Origin: Turritopsis dohrnii
Lineage: Eukaryota; Cnidaria; Hydrozoa; Anthoathecata; Oceaniidae
Direction: 5' to 3'
DNA length: 64,000 bases
Assembly (NCBI GenBank): GCA_027922465.2
Contig: BQMF02000023.1
Span: forward strand, 1,698,411-1,762,410
Below, piece by piece: positions 35,313 to 47,336 of the stretch. Under the pieces are notes generated by a model that was given only the letters and a program-made list of their open reading frames with translations, had not been told where the DNA came from and made no database searches. The first letter of the stretch is position 1; every line of letters begins with the position of its first letter. The translations under genes and the position numbers were made by a program.

Positions 35313-36477
35313 AGTCAAAAGAACCAAAGCAAACCCAAGCAAACAAACAAACAAATTTTGATGCTTAGAAATATTACGCAATTTATCTAAGTGGGAGATC
35401 TATACTTCAAAATGTTTGGTTTTAAATGTTTCAAAAACAGTAAGGAACAGTGAAGAAAACTACAAAATTAGAAACATTTTAACGAATGGCAAGCAAATAG
35501 CAAAAAGATGACCTGTCTACAAAGTTCAAGTAGCTTAAACAGTTTATACTTAACTTTTATGTTTTATTGTTTAACTCTTACTTAGTATATCGAAAAACAA
35601 AAAATAGAAATCTAAATATTTTAATTGAGTTCAGAGTAGTTGTGAAAGGATCTCAAGTGCTGTGTATGTCTTTTTATTTGCCCAACAACAAAATCCAAAT
35701 CATCCATGAAACATCTTTCTACTTCTAAAAATGTTCAAACTGTTCATCAACTCAAGGAATTAGACTATGCAAGTTGCAAATGTTTTACCAAAGTTTTCTT
35801 AATCTGCACAATGATCTGCAGAGAACATGTTGGAAAAAGTATTCAATTTTTGTCTTTCTAATTAACGTATTAGATGGTAACGCATTTTACTTTTTCCATC
35901 AAGAACTTGAAAGGACGCTACAGTGACTGACCTGGTGTTTTTAGACTGAAAGAAACATTATTACTTGATAAGGCTTAATCGACTTTCAGCGTGTAAAAGT
36001 GACATTGAAATTATTGCATACTTATACGCTCAGAAATCATTGATTGCAACCATTGTGAAGAAGTTGATGTAGTTCGGGGTGACTCAATAACCTAGTTTTG
36101 TTAGCTCTGACTGAAAAGTAACTCAACTAAGAAATGTACCTGAGTCATTTTGACTAAGCTCAGGTAGTCAATTGTCATTGACTACCCACATGTCATCGTA
36201 ATCATCTGCTCCAAGACTCACTTAAAGGTGGTTATTTTGACTACCTTAGATAGTCAATCTAGCAGACTGTAAAATGACCACTCAATCCCTGACAGAGTCA
36301 TGCTAGCGACTATAACAGTGTGAATCACTCATCCTTGCTTAGTACTCAGCAAGAGAATAGAAATGATGTCTAGGGTTGTTGTCTATTAGAGCGGCTTCTG
36401 TGATTAAAGCTTCCGTAGCCCAAATGGTGTCTTTAAATGCTCTAGGACCTCCTTCGCAGGCTAACAGTACCTTAATA
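35313..36477. other. Intergenic, no gene seen
   Basis: AT-rich with no open frame or motif of note. A local repetition of GACTACC/TAGTCA words is visible near 36100-36260. Confidence 0.4.
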
Positions 36478-37080
36478 AACTGAAGAGGCTATCCTGGTCA
36501 AAAATTCATAAATAAATAATGCTTTCAAGGATTGATGTGCGTTCAGGGATTGATGTACGGATCTGTGAACGAACATCCAAGAAACATTTTGACCTAAGTA
36601 TTTAGAAAATTTCATTGTAATATACACATTCCAAGAGGAAACGGAATTTAAATCAGAGTCAAAATAAGAGAAAAAGAGATATAGGATACCAACAAATGAA
36701 CGAGTCTACAGAAGTATTGCTAAGCTATTGACATACATCAATCCCTGAACGCACTTCAATCCTTGAACGCACGTCAATCTCTGAACGCACATCAATCCTT
36801 GAACGCACATCTGGTCGACTTAAGTATGAATTTTTTACCAATGTGGCCCACGACTTTTGCGATCGTGACAAATCAATTTTTTATTCTTTGTGCAATTTTC
36901 GTATAGTGTTTTTGATTGGGTGAATATAGAGTTAAGAAACTGAAGAGGCTATCCTGGGCAAACATTCATAAATAAATAATGCTTTCAAGGATTGATGTGC
37001 GTTCAGAGATTGATGTACGTGCAGGAATTGATGTGTACTCGAGAATTAATGCACGCTTAGACATTGATGTGCGTTCTTTT
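36478..37080. repeat. Fold-back repeat built from a 19-bp minisatellite
   Basis: Units of AAGGATTGATGTGCGTTCA occur forward at 36527-36560 and 36984-37078. They occur inverted (TCAATCCTTGAACGCACAT) as four tandem copies at 36732-36810. The two forward arms also share the preceding 50 bp (GAAGAGGCTATCCTGG through AATAAATAATGC; 36481 and 36941). The arrangement can fold into a large hairpin. Confidence 0.8.
36713..36935. repeat. ~220-bp dispersed repeat, copy 1 (copy 2 at 44511-44735)
   Basis: Nearly identical to 44511-44735 over the whole length, same orientation: TTGCTAAGCTATTGACATAC, the four 19-bp inverted units, CTGGTCGACTTAAGTATG, then GGTGGCCCACGACTTTTGCG and GTGCAATTTTCGTATAGTG. High identity implies recent duplication or transposition of this module. 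Confidence 0.85.
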
Positions 37081-38960
37081 CGGCTGGGGAACCAACAGGG
37101 TTTTTCTATTATCATTATTACTAATTTTATTTTCCCAGGATCACAGTGGACTGGGCTATGAAAACAATACATTAACTAGACATAAAAGACGAAATGATTA
37201 AGCATTTTGGTCAACAAGCACACCAGAGGTTCCGGGTTCTAGTCTCTGGTGGAACACTACAAGCAGCCAATAGGGGAAATTGACGTTTTTAGGGTTCTGC
37301 GATACAGGTACTGAGACGACACAAAATTCAAAACTACATACTGTCGTCATACGAAAACAAAGGAAATTGACCCATTTAAGGTGGTCTATATGACTCGAGA
37401 AAGGTCGTCATTTTATTTGTTTGAATATCTACTGTCGTCAAATTTACGGGGTTTTCAAAGTTATTTCGACTCGCGAAAGGTAGCCAAAAAGACTCGTAGC
37501 AATGACTCAGGAAAGGATGTCCTGAGAGGCACTGTAAAATTACTACCTTTTAATCGTGAATTCGGCTCAGTTACATTTCTCAGTGTCTGTTTCTGTCTCC
37601 TTATGTACAAGTTCTTGGGCTGCATTCCTTTTGCGATCGTTAAGCCACTCAATAAAGAATCATTTTTGTCTTCGCCTTTGAGGCTTTTCATATCGTTATG
37701 AAGCCACAAGCATTCGAATGGATCAGTAATCAAGTCTAGTTCGTTGATGGTACTCCAAAAGCTACGTACAATCACAAACCAACTGTATTTTCTTTTCTTG
37801 AATTTCCCGATCACTTTTCTGCCAATTTAATAACACTGCTATCGTGGCTAAAACGTTTAAACAGTCGACTTACAACATTATACGTATCATTACTACAATC
37901 TCATTGGGCAATAGGTTTAAATAATTTTGCTTGATGCTTGATAATGTGCTTCGAGATGACATTCTTTGTAGCATTCTGGAAAAGCTTTCTACTATGACGA
38001 TATATTTCTTCTTTGGAGTGACACCTATTTGATTGATTCGAGCGCATAAACCCATTTTTGGAGATTAATTCTATGTTATAAGGGCCGATACATTAACATG
38101 TAATTTTCCTCATTTCTTGTACTGCTGCTAACGATGTTATAAAAAATTTTGCTGCTAACGACTTTGTCAAAAGTACCGTTGATCCAACGGGTATTGTTAA
38201 TGATAGTATCCTGGGTCGTTTTTATACTTTTGCTGCAATAGTCATCATCAATAATATAGTTTGGTCGACATAAGCATCTAACAGATATATCAGTCAGGTC
38301 GTATTTTATGTCGATCAGCAATATAGGGTGATAAGATAGATAATAAAAAGAATGGTGAAAACTCGGTTGAATAATGAGTATTGACTCCTTTTGTGAAGAA
38401 GACCTTTTGATCACCCTCCATTCTTTTGGGTTCTCTTCTCAACCTTTGATTGCTCAGTTTCTTCTCTTGTATAAACCGTTTGATTGTGGGTGTTTAGCTC
38501 TAGAACTCATTGTTCTGTTTCAGTCCTAAGTATTTTACTTACATCCCCCAAATCTTCGCTTTCAATAGGAACTTTTGAAGCTCTGATTTTTTTAGATATT
38601 TTTCTGAGACCTTGGCAGTTCTGACATGTCTTAATGTAGTTCTTAACATGTCCTGATATTTTCTGATATTTTCTCATTTAGATCAACAAAAATGGCGGAC
38701 GTGCGGACGTATAACTGTATAACTGTGTAAACTTGTAAAATCGTTACAAGAAAGTTGAATCTGGTATTACAATAGCATGTATTTCACAAGATGTTGTAGT
38801 TGTATAAAAGAATGTTTGTTATGATCGCTATATCTTTTGGGAATGAGCCTGAAATATTGATGAAAATTAACGAGAGTTAAATAAAGTTTTTATACTTGTT
38901 GCTACAAAATCACACACCGTCTTTACAAGTGCGACAATAGAAACCAGTCGCTGCTTAGCT
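37081..38960. other. Intergenic and LINE 5' region, no separate gene seen
   Basis: Open frames 37381-37701, 37461-37814 and 38076-38414 are featureless. The right part (about 38650-38960) probably belongs to the 5' untranslated region of the LINE, but no 5' terminus or TSD could be fixed. Confidence 0.4.
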
Positions 38961-41900
38961 ATGTTGAGATCTACGTTGCTGTTAATTACGCTGATAACTG
39001 CTCTTTACCTGAGTGATCCTATAACAATAGATGAATTCTCATCGGCCTGTAGTAAAAATGGAAGTAAAGTACGAACTAAATTCTCAAAGGGCCGTGTCCT
39101 TTATTGCTGCAATCATGTATCCACCTTTAATATCATTTTACAATCAGGAGATATCGAGCAGAACCCTGGACCTGGTTCACACGCAGCGAAGTGCAATGTT
39201 TGTATTAAAACTGTTCGGTGTAATCAGAAACGATTTATCTGTGATACATGCTTCGAAATATCTCATGCCGCTTGCATAAACAAGAAAGAAAACTTTATGA
39301 CATCTAGAATTCCAAAATATTGGACTTGCTCTAATTGCCACTTAAGTGTGCTTCCTTTCTCGAATGTCAGAAGCATCGATGAGCTATACACCTCCGTTAC
39401 TAGTGAAGAGTGTGAAATAGAACACCCACCCATCATCGCCAGCAACAATCCTAAGCATACCGCAATTTGTCATCTCAACACACAGTGTTTAGCGAGTACA
39501 TTTGACGAATTCACATTTATGCTTGAAAACCATAAATTTGATATTGTAACACTATCAGAAACTTGGCTTAAGGACAATCAAATACTCATGGATTTTGTCA
39601 GTATTCCTGGATATCAGCTTGAATTCAGAAATAGGAAAGATAAGCGTGGAGGAGGCGTAGGCATGTATATCAGTGATAGACTTACTTACAAAGTTAGAGA
39701 TGACATTACTGGTTTGGACAACGCACTTGAACATAAGTGGATAGAAGTAAAAGGAAGAAACAAAAATTATTCGTACTTACTTGGAACGATATATCAGCCA
39801 TCATCAGTTGAGAGCGAGAAACGATCCTGGTTGGAACGCTTCGATAAGTTGCTGCTACAAGTCATGTCGAATTGGGATGGTATTGTGATAATAACAGGAG
39901 ATTTCAACATAGACCTAATCCACGAAGATGTAACTACTGCTAATACATATCATGATATACTTATGAGTTATGATTTGCACCAACATATTTCAAAGGCTAC
40001 AAGAAAAAACAAAACGTTGATAGACCATATCTTAAGCAACATACCTGAGAAAGTCGTTATGGAAAATGTGTTGTTATGTGATGAGATATCTGATCATGAT
40101 GCGCCGTATGTGATTATGAACATCAAAAAAGAACGATTTGAAAAGCGTTACAAGTTTATTCGTGACGAAAAATCATTAAATATCGATCGTTTCATCAGTG
40201 ACTTTAAAATGTTACCTTTCTCTCTGATAGATATGTTTGAGGATCCGGACGACCAACTGTATGTTCTCAATGAACTTATCAAATCTTGTATCGATAGTCA
40301 CGCTCCGTTGAAAAAGTGTAGATTTACTCGTCCACCGGCACCGTGGATGAAAGATGAGACAATTAAATCCACGAAAGAACAGCTTGAAAAACTTCGAGCT
40401 GAATTAAAATCTTCAGATGAGAGGAACATTAAGCAACATTACTGCGATATAAGAAACAAACTAAAAAAGGTGATAAAACAAACCAAGAAAACCTTTTATC
40501 AAAAAGCTTTGTCAACTAATCGATCGAAAGATGTATGGCGCACAATCCGTAATATTATTAAACCGAGTTTCAAACGCCTAAAGTTAAACCCAAATGCCAT
40601 CAATGAGTATTTTAATTCCATTGCAGTGAAACTGACAACTACAAGTGAATCGAATATGCCTGTGGTAAATTCATGCGATCAGAGCTCCGATCCAGAGAAC
40701 ATTTTGTTCAACCTACGTCATGCAACCCAACAGGAGGTCTTAAAACATCTAAACACTATGAGAGGAGATTGTTCAACAGGAGCTGACAACATACCAGCTA
40801 AATTTCTTAAACCAGTTGCTGACTTATTAGCCCCAACTTCAACAACTATTATCAACAATTGTATAGATACTAACACATTCCCTACGCGTTGGAAAATTTC
40901 TCGTATATGTCCTGTCCCGAAGATACCTAATGCAACACGCCCGGAAGAGTTTCGACCAATATCAATATTGCCGGTGATGTCAAAAATCTTCGAGAAGATA
41001 ATACTAACTCAACTTTGTGACTACATTGAAGAATATCGAATCTATACTCCAACTCAGTCAGGATTTCGAAAAGGTCACTCGTGCATCACTTTGCTTTTAA
41101 AATTGAAAGATGATATCGTCAAATCCATGCAGAGAGGAGAAGTGACACTTTCCGTAACTGCCGATTATTCAAAAGCGTTTGATACAGTTGATTACAATAT
41201 TCTTATTAACAAACTAACCAAACTGAACATGTCACCTGCCTTTATCAGTTTGTTAGCCGACTACTTATCTAATCGAAATCAGTATGTACAAATTGATGAA
41301 AACGTATCTAACCTCCTGCTGGTCAAATATGGAGTCCCTCAGGGATCAATACTTGGTCCTGTTTTATTTAATATATACGTATCAGACCTATCTGCAAATA
41401 CCTCCACAGCCACTATACAATATGCTGATGACACTAATTTTTACATTCATTGTAAAGTGAGTCGAGTGCAAGAGGCAGCAGCTTCGTTACAAAGAAATGT
41501 TGATGCAGTGTTAGAATGGTCGAAACGTAACAATCTAGTATTTAATGCAAAGAAGACCAAAACAATCATGTTTTCAACTGGTCAGTTGAGTCGGATACAC
41601 AACCTCTCCAAAAATGATGTATTCGCCGTTTACAGCAACACTACTGAGATAGAAAGAGTCGCTGATATAAAAATTCTAGGAATAACTTTTGATGAACATC
41701 TTACTTGGTCCACTCACATCAATAACATAGTAAAGTCGTCTTATGCAACGATTGCTACCTTGAAGCGGCTAAAACGTTTAGCACCGTTTCATGTGAGGAA
41801 GTGTTTGGCTGAAGCGCTCATTTTATCCAGGTTAGACTATGGAAATGTTATTTTCAATAATATTCCGAAATACCAATTGAAGAGATTACAGAAAGTTCAA

Positions 41901-42278
41901 AATGTTGCTGCCAGTTTTGTTCTCAAGAAATACGCTACAACAAAAGACGTAGTATCTGTTCTCAAGTGGTTACCAATACAGGAACGTTTAAAGCTATCCA
42001 TGGCTAAGATATGCCATAAATCAATTTATGACGACAGCTCGCCTGAATATCTTGCTCTTGAGTGGCTTGGAAACAAACGAAGTCTGCGTTCCAATGCAAA
42101 TAATACGTTTAAATTGAAGGATGATGTGTACCAAAACACCTTTAAGAACAAATCTCCCATAGTGTTTAATAGCCTTCCGGAAAATGTGAGATCGGAGGTT
42201 GATTATAAACACTTCGTTAAAAAGGCAAAGCAATATATGTTTGATACGGCCTTCAGTGAAATCTTATCCAAAGAATAG
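38961..42278 (+). CDS. Non-LTR retrotransposon polyprotein: 2A, PHD-like finger, endonuclease, reverse transcriptase (CR1/L2 type)
   Basis: 1105 codons without interruption. Residues 1-22 are strongly hydrophobic, like a signal sequence. A 2A-type motif, GDIEQNPGP, ends at residues 63-71. A Cys/His finger of PHD type follows (about 78-128). The APE-type endonuclease shows SETW at 199-202, GDFN at 313-316 and SDH at 377-379. The reverse transcriptase has FRPIS, SGFRKGHS, VPQGSILGP and the YADD box at 821-824, then a thumb/C-terminal region. Architecture and the 3' microsatellite point to the CR1/L2 group. The enzyme would nick the chromosome and copy its RNA there. Start at the first ATG, 38961. 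The intact frame suggests recent activity. Classification within CR1/L2 is an inference. Confidence 0.92.
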   Translation: MLRSTLLLITLITALYLSDPITIDEFSSACSKNGSKVRTKFSKGRVLYCCNHVSTFNIILQSGDIEQNPGPGSHAAKCNVCIKTVRCNQKRFICDTCFEISHAACINKKENFMTSRIPKYWTCSNCHLSVLPFSNVRSIDELYTSVTSEECEIEHPPIIASNNPKHTAICHLNTQCLASTFDEFTFMLENHKFDIVTLSETWLKDNQILMDFVSIPGYQLEFRNRKDKRGGGVGMYISDRLTYKVRDDITGLDNALEHKWIEVKGRNKNYSYLLGTIYQPSSVESEKRSWLERFDKLLLQVMSNWDGIVIITGDFNIDLIHEDVTTANTYHDILMSYDLHQHISKATRKNKTLIDHILSNIPEKVVMENVLLCDEISDHDAPYVIMNIKKERFEKRYKFIRDEKSLNIDRFISDFKMLPFSLIDMFEDPDDQLYVLNELIKSCIDSHAPLKKCRFTRPPAPWMKDETIKSTKEQLEKLRAELKSSDERNIKQHYCDIRNKLKKVIKQTKKTFYQKALSTNRSKDVWRTIRNIIKPSFKRLKLNPNAINEYFNSIAVKLTTTSESNMPVVNSCDQSSDPENILFNLRHATQQEVLKHLNTMRGDCSTGADNIPAKFLKPVADLLAPTSTTIINNCIDTNTFPTRWKISRICPVPKIPNATRPEEFRPISILPVMSKIFEKIILTQLCDYIEEYRIYTPTQSGFRKGHSCITLLLKLKDDIVKSMQRGEVTLSVTADYSKAFDTVDYNILINKLTKLNMSPAFISLLADYLSNRNQYVQIDENVSNLLLVKYGVPQGSILGPVLFNIYVSDLSANTSTATIQYADDTNFYIHCKVSRVQEAAASLQRNVDAVLEWSKRNNLVFNAKKTKTIMFSTGQLSRIHNLSKNDVFAVYSNTTEIERVADIKILGITFDEHLTWSTHINNIVKSSYATIATLKRLKRLAPFHVRKCLAEALILSRLDYGNVIFNNIPKYQLKRLQKVQNVAASFVLKKYATTKDVVSVLKWLPIQERLKLSMAKICHKSIYDDSSPEYLALEWLGNKRSLRSNANNTFKLKDDVYQNTFKNKSPIVFNSLPENVRSEVDYKHFVKKAKQYMFDTAFSEILSKE
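39141..39173 (+). other. 2A ribosome-skipping motif in the LINE ORF
   Basis: Encodes QSGDIEQNPGP, matching the D-[VI]-E-x-N-P-G-P consensus exactly. Skipping would occur between Gly70 and Pro71. This would release a 70-residue hydrophobic leader from the finger-endonuclease-RT protein. 2A motifs are known in some animal non-LTR retrotransposons. Confidence 0.9.
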
Positions 42279-42292
42279 CTTATTTAGCTTCT

Positions 42293-42323
<31 letters not shown>

Positions 42324-42610
42324 TTTTTTTTTTTTTTTTTTTTTTTCTTTCTTTTACCAACTATTATTTAGTGTTTTTTTATGTCCTCTAGCATAACTTT
42401 TCTTTGTTTTACGCTGGTTCTTGTTTGTTTTGTTTGCTTTTCCTTAGCTGTGTCGCACCCAATTATCTCTTATAGCGGTTTTAAAGTTTTTATATACTAT
42501 AAATATTTTATATCTATATATAATTGTATTTTTATCTTAGGCAGAATAACCATATTGTACTTTATGGAAGCCAAATATATGTTTAATAATAATAATAATA
42601 ATAATAATGA

Positions 42611-42844
42611 TGTTGATTCACATCTACGATGTTCAGCAAGTACAAGTGCTTTAACGTTGTGGCAGATCCCCTGGTGAACATGGTGGATGATTTGCTGTAT
42701 TCTTTCCTTGGTCTTCTTTTTTTTCTTGTACGCTAATTGGCCATTAACAATGGTAAACTTTTTAAAAGCCTTCGGAAGTGTTTCTTTTCCTTTGTCTTTC
42801 GGATTCACTGGATATTTTTCATTACCAACCTTATCGTCTATCAA
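42611..42844 (-). pseudogene. Integrase zinc-binding (H2C2-like) fragment beside the LINE 3' end
   Basis: A minus-strand frame contains FTIVNGQLAYKKKKK, IIHHVHQGICHNVKA and LAEHRR, with H-x3-H-x2-C spacing. This resembles the HHCC zinc-binding segment before the catalytic core of gypsy/Ginger-type integrases and KRBA2-like proteins. It breaks off at the LINE's (AAT)n tail, so the LINE probably inserted into it. The fragment is short; similarity is weak. Confidence 0.4.
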
Positions 42845-42849
42845 ATGTA

Positions 42850-43335
42850 GACAAACTCTTTCTTATCTTTCCAATTTCTTACTGCCATATGTATCTCTAT
42901 GTCAGCAATCATGAAAAACCAAAGCAAAACATTCGAAAATGACCAAAGCACTCGAAATTGGCAATACAATTACAACCAGGAGTACTCTGTTACCCAGTAA
43001 AACTCACTCCCCACGTGAAATTCGTCAACATTTAAGAAGAGTACATTATCCTAGAGACTTAACTTATTTCCTGGGGAAAATTACTCCGGAAATGCCGTTT
43101 TCAGGGAGCACTTTTGACGGTTCCATCACAAGTGCTTGGGTGTAGTAATCATAAATTCATAATTTCAGTTTACAATGTCAGTTTCTTTGAAACTATTTTT
43201 TTTCTATGGGAAAAACAAAAATGCAGTGAGTCCAATGTGCACCCAGTGCGAATTTTCCAGTAGCATAACAACCTTATCACTGACCCCTACAGTATTTATC
43301 TCGATTTTAAAAACATCCTCTAAATCCTTACAGAA
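42850..43335. other. Intergenic, no gene seen
   Basis: An open frame at 42939-43145 has no recognisable motif. Confidence 0.4.
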
Positions 43336-43383
43336 AGAATCAAAGCAGTGATAGAGAGGGCCCTTTATCACTGCTTTGATTCT
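43336..43383. repeat. Perfect 18-bp-stem hairpin
   Basis: AGAATCAAAGCAGTGATA (43336-43353) and its exact complement (43366-43383) enclose a 12-nt loop, GAGAGGGCCCTT. No TSD or element body is visible. It could be a MITE relic, or a small-RNA precursor-like hairpin. Confidence 0.85.
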
Positions 43384-44510
43384 CTCATCAGCAAAATTAC
43401 ATTTAGAAATAACTAGATATATTCATTAAATGTATCGTTGAAATCGTAACATTAACTGGAAGTTAAGCAATAATATTGTATAAGATACATTAAGAACAAA
43501 CTTAATGTGATTATCATGATTTGAACTTTGGGTTCAAATTAGGGGTTAAGTTGGGAAATCATAGTGGCAGATATTTAGTCGGAAAAGCAAAGTATGGTTT
43601 TGGTTCAAGTGGTTTGCTGTTGGGAATCAACTTTTTTTTCTTTAACAATGTTATCGCGAATGACTATTTTAATTTCCTTCCTTTTCTGTTTTTAACTATA
43701 GATAAAATGGACATGCATCTAAACACCTAATTTCTATTTACTTTTCACTTTTCACTTTTCAGTGAGCTATTCAGTTTTCAATAAATTGGAAATTCATTCA
43801 AAGTTTCATATAAGTTTATTTTATCTATCACGTTCATTGAAAATTGACGTTATGATTGAATTTTGGTAATTCTTGAAGTTTCAAATGAACTCAAATGAAG
43901 TTGCTTGATCGAACCAAACCTATTCTAGAATTTTGCCAACCTCATTTTCAAAGTCGTAGTTATTCCCGAGCCTGAAACTGCGTGCAACCGCTTCACTCGA
44001 TAAGAAAGGGTAGTTACGCTACGCATGTACTACAACACCAATATTTAGATACGGATTGATTCCAAACGGATCTTTACGTTGAACAATGAATAAGCAGTAT
44101 TATTATTATGACGCATACTGAAGAACATATGAGCCGCCATCACATGATGCACACAAAATAACGAACAAGTGAAAATTGTTGTGTCATCTGCATTGGATCG
44201 GGAACCAGTCCAGTTCGATCCAGTGAAGTGGAAACCTTAGCCTCTTAGACACCAATCCTGCTCTAAACATCGAAAAGAAAGAAAATTAAATTCGGGTTCC
44301 AAACTACCTAAGAAAATTAAAACGAAACGTTATACAAATTAGCTTGGCATGAAATTACTTCGAAGTCAGAAAAGATAAAAACATACGTCATTTTGCAGAT
44401 CACTAGAGTGTAGTAAGGATTCACGTCCGCTAAAACGGCCTTGCTGGCGTATTCATTAAAAAAAGGTGTGCCGTGAAATAAAGAACTTATATTATAAATA
44501 CAAGAACTAA
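43384..44510. other. Intergenic, no gene seen
   Basis: An open frame at 43521-43730 has no recognisable motif. A degenerate tRNA-like stretch may lie near 44190-44260 on the minus strand, but its boxes are poor. Confidence 0.4.
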
Positions 44511-44735
44511 GTATTGCTAAGCTATTGACATACATCAATCCCTGAACGCACTTCAATCCTTGAACGCACGTCAATCTCTGAACGCACATCAATCCTTGAA
44601 CGCACAACTGGTCGACTTAAGTATGAAATTTTTACCAAGGTGGCCCACGACTTTTGCGATCGTGACAAATCAATTTTTTATTCTTTGTGCAATTTTCGTA
44701 TAGTGTTTTCGATTGAGTGACTATAGAGTTAACGT
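44511..44735. repeat. ~220-bp dispersed repeat, copy 2
   Basis: See the copy at 36713-36935. Here the preceding fold-back arms are absent and only this module is present. Confidence 0.85.
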
Positions 44736-46399
44736 GCTTGATAATGCCCTTTGATGAGGCCAAAATATCGCAAAAAACATGATTTTGTGGCTGGTATCGC
44801 GTCGCTTTTTCTTCTCAGGAATCTCATCTAGATTGTCAGCTTATAATATAAATTCAAAAACTTGACGTTCTAAACAACATGGATGCATTAGTATCGGGAT
44901 TTTCACAGTGATTTGAGTGTAACATATCAGTTATCGTATTTCACTTTGGAAATCGCTCCAAAAACCCTAAGCGGAAGGACCATCCTTGTGATGAACGTGA
45001 CGATTTTCGACAGCTAGTCAGAAGTATTCTTTGCCTGATTCCAACTATTTACGATTGAGAATTTGAAGGTTACGTTCATGCAACACACATATAGAAAATG
45101 GCATATAAAAAACTTTGTAGATGTGCCATTCACGATATCAAAGCCGAAATTGACGCTAGTCGAACAGCGAAAATTTAGAAGTTGAAGGAGTAGACGCAAT
45201 GTAATAAACTTAAGAACATAATAGTGAATCATGTGTTTCAATTTTATCTATTTCTGACCCGATACATGAAGGATAATTGCATTATCGGACATTGAGTCTC
45301 TATTAGTCAATTATAGCGCCTTAACTAATGGGTGTGTATGGACTTACTATTCAAAAGTAGCATACTATTAGGATCTAGAAAGATAGATGAGTACCATAAT
45401 TGTAGATCATAAGTTACTATTTTGTTGATTTCCGCTCCGATTATGATAATTGCATTATCGGGATGCATATGTCTCCATTGATTAAATACAGTGCCTTATA
45501 TAATGAATATTGACTTATAATTTCGATGAGGTTTACAAGGAATGTAAATAATGAGGATGGGAAATCCTGAATTTTGCAGAACCAATTACGATGTGAAAAC
45601 CGGATAGTAAAGCGGTAATGTAAAAGAAAAACCCTTAAAATAACAACATTTAGAATTCCAAATTTGTTTGAAAGAACTGTCATAGAGAAAGGGGACCAGA
45701 CAGTTTCATATGTAATGTAATATTGGATGGAATGTTTCAATTTTACCGATTTCGCCTTGATATGTGAAGGATAATTGCGTTATCATGCAAGACGTTGTGT
45801 AGCGATGGTGTAGTGGTTAGTACTTTTGACGGCGACCGCTAAAACCCGTGTTCAATCCAGTCATGTGGTATTTTGAAACTTCACTCTGATGCCCTTTAAA
45901 AGCCCATTAGGAGCCATCAACTGACTGCACACTGGCCTTCGGGCATGCTAGCGCAATGCTTTCTGTATCTCTGGCGGTAAGTCAAGTACTAGTTGCAAGT
46001 CATTGGACGTAATAGCTAACCAATGCCAAACCAAAAGCTCCCAGTTACTTACAAACTTTCTTATAAGTCTCGATTAGCCAACAACAGTACCTTTAATAAT
46101 AGCGATAACGATGGAAACGGCAAATTGCCGACATGCAGTTACATGATACGAATAACATGTCAAACATTTTATAAAATAAGCGATACGTCATGTAAAAGAC
46201 AGCAAACATTCACGATCTTGAAAAATTTTAGGGGTTTGGAATTAAAAATGTATAAATCAGAATTTACGGCCCTATTGACGAAAATTCAACAGTTGAATAG
46301 TAAAGCTGTAGTAACAAAGCTTAGAATTCCAAACATGTTTTAATGAACTGTTTCAGGGTAGAGAAAGTGGATCACGAAGTTGCATCACTTATTTTACTA
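44736..46399. other. Intergenic with tandemly related segments, no gene seen
   Basis: Several loosely similar segments recur from here to about 49650, with wordings like GATAATTGCATTATCG and CAATTACGATGTGAAAACC (around 45270, 45440, 45580, 48885, 49080, 49380, 49510). This points to an old, diverged long-period tandem repeat. No protein-coding gene. Confidence 0.45.
45797..45870 (+). repeat. tRNA-like sequence (SINE head or tRNA pseudogene)
   Basis: An A-box-like GATGGTGTAGTGGTTAGTAC and a B-box-like GTTCAATCC (45850-45858) are at tRNA spacing. Acceptor pairing is poor and the anticodon arm is irregular, so it is not a functional tRNA. Confidence 0.45.
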
Positions 46400-47336
46400 C
46401 AGTGGAACCTCCTTAAAGCGGACACTTTTGTCCGCTTTAGAGAGGTGTCCGCCTTGGAGAGGTTTTGCTAATTTTGGCCAGGAACTCGGGAGAAATTCTA
46501 CTCCTAAGTCGAGAACCCATAAGGCATGCCTATATTACCCTTTGCTATTGCCCAGATAGGCATAAAACATTCATAAAGGAAATTTGACCTGAAAATATAC
46601 ATTTGTGTGGCATATTAAAAAACAGTTAGGACTGAAAATGATTGCAAAGTTGTACAGTTCTGGGAAACTCAAAAAGCACATGTTTTATGGCTACATGACA
46701 ATTAATTGCTTTGAAAAAATGTTGTTATAGTTGTCTGGCACCTTTTGGAAATTTCTATTTCTTCGAGACCGTTTATTATTTTTGCCAGTGAATATGCCGT
46801 TAGTGTATTAAATGATGGTAGTATTGTGGGCCAAAATTACCAGAAGTGACTGGAAAGCACGTTAATGTTTGTCAGAGGCGTAGCCAGAGGTCAGTCAAAA
46901 TTTGTGGAGGAGAGTTTAGTCATTTAAAGTAGAAAAGGAAAGTGTGCAGGTAACCTAATCGATACCTAAGACTCAAAAGAAATATTGTAATGTTGGACTC
47001 CTCCACTTTTTGCGACTGACCTTGAATACGCCTCTGTTTGTTAATGTTTAGAGCAACCATGTATATTCCACGTTAGTGATCAAGAAAAGATGGGACTTGG
47101 CTAACAAATGAAATAAACCTTATAATATAAAAACAAGAAAATATTGTAAACAGAAAAAAAGAATACTGAATAAAATACTGAATTTTGATATTGTTGTCGA
47201 AATTTTGTCCGCTTTATAGAGGTAAATTTTAGAAGGAATTGTCGTGCGGGACCTGGAAAAATTTTCTGTTTTAATTAAGGAGGTGTCCGCATTAGACTGT
47301 CCGCTTTGGGGAGGTTTCTTTATAAGAGTTTATTAA

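Larger units (their letters stand above)
38961..42610 (+). mobile_element. CR1/L2-like LINE copy
   Basis: After the stop comes an (ATTT)n-plus-T run at 42293-42345, about 230 bp of T-rich 3' UTR, and then an (AAT)n run at 42586-42609, a plausible microsatellite 3' terminus. Beyond it the sequence changes to a minus-strand integrase-zinc-finger-like fragment, consistent with an insertion boundary. The 5' end is not fixed. Confidence 0.7.

Noticed and set aside
36732..36810. Regularly spaced 19-bp repeats resembling a CRISPR array
   Set aside because: Units are contiguous without spacers, the context is eukaryotic and no cas genes are present.
42381..42677. 98-codon plus-strand frame with poly-Asn
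   Set aside because: It is the (AAT)n tail of the LINE read in one frame plus T-rich 3' UTR.
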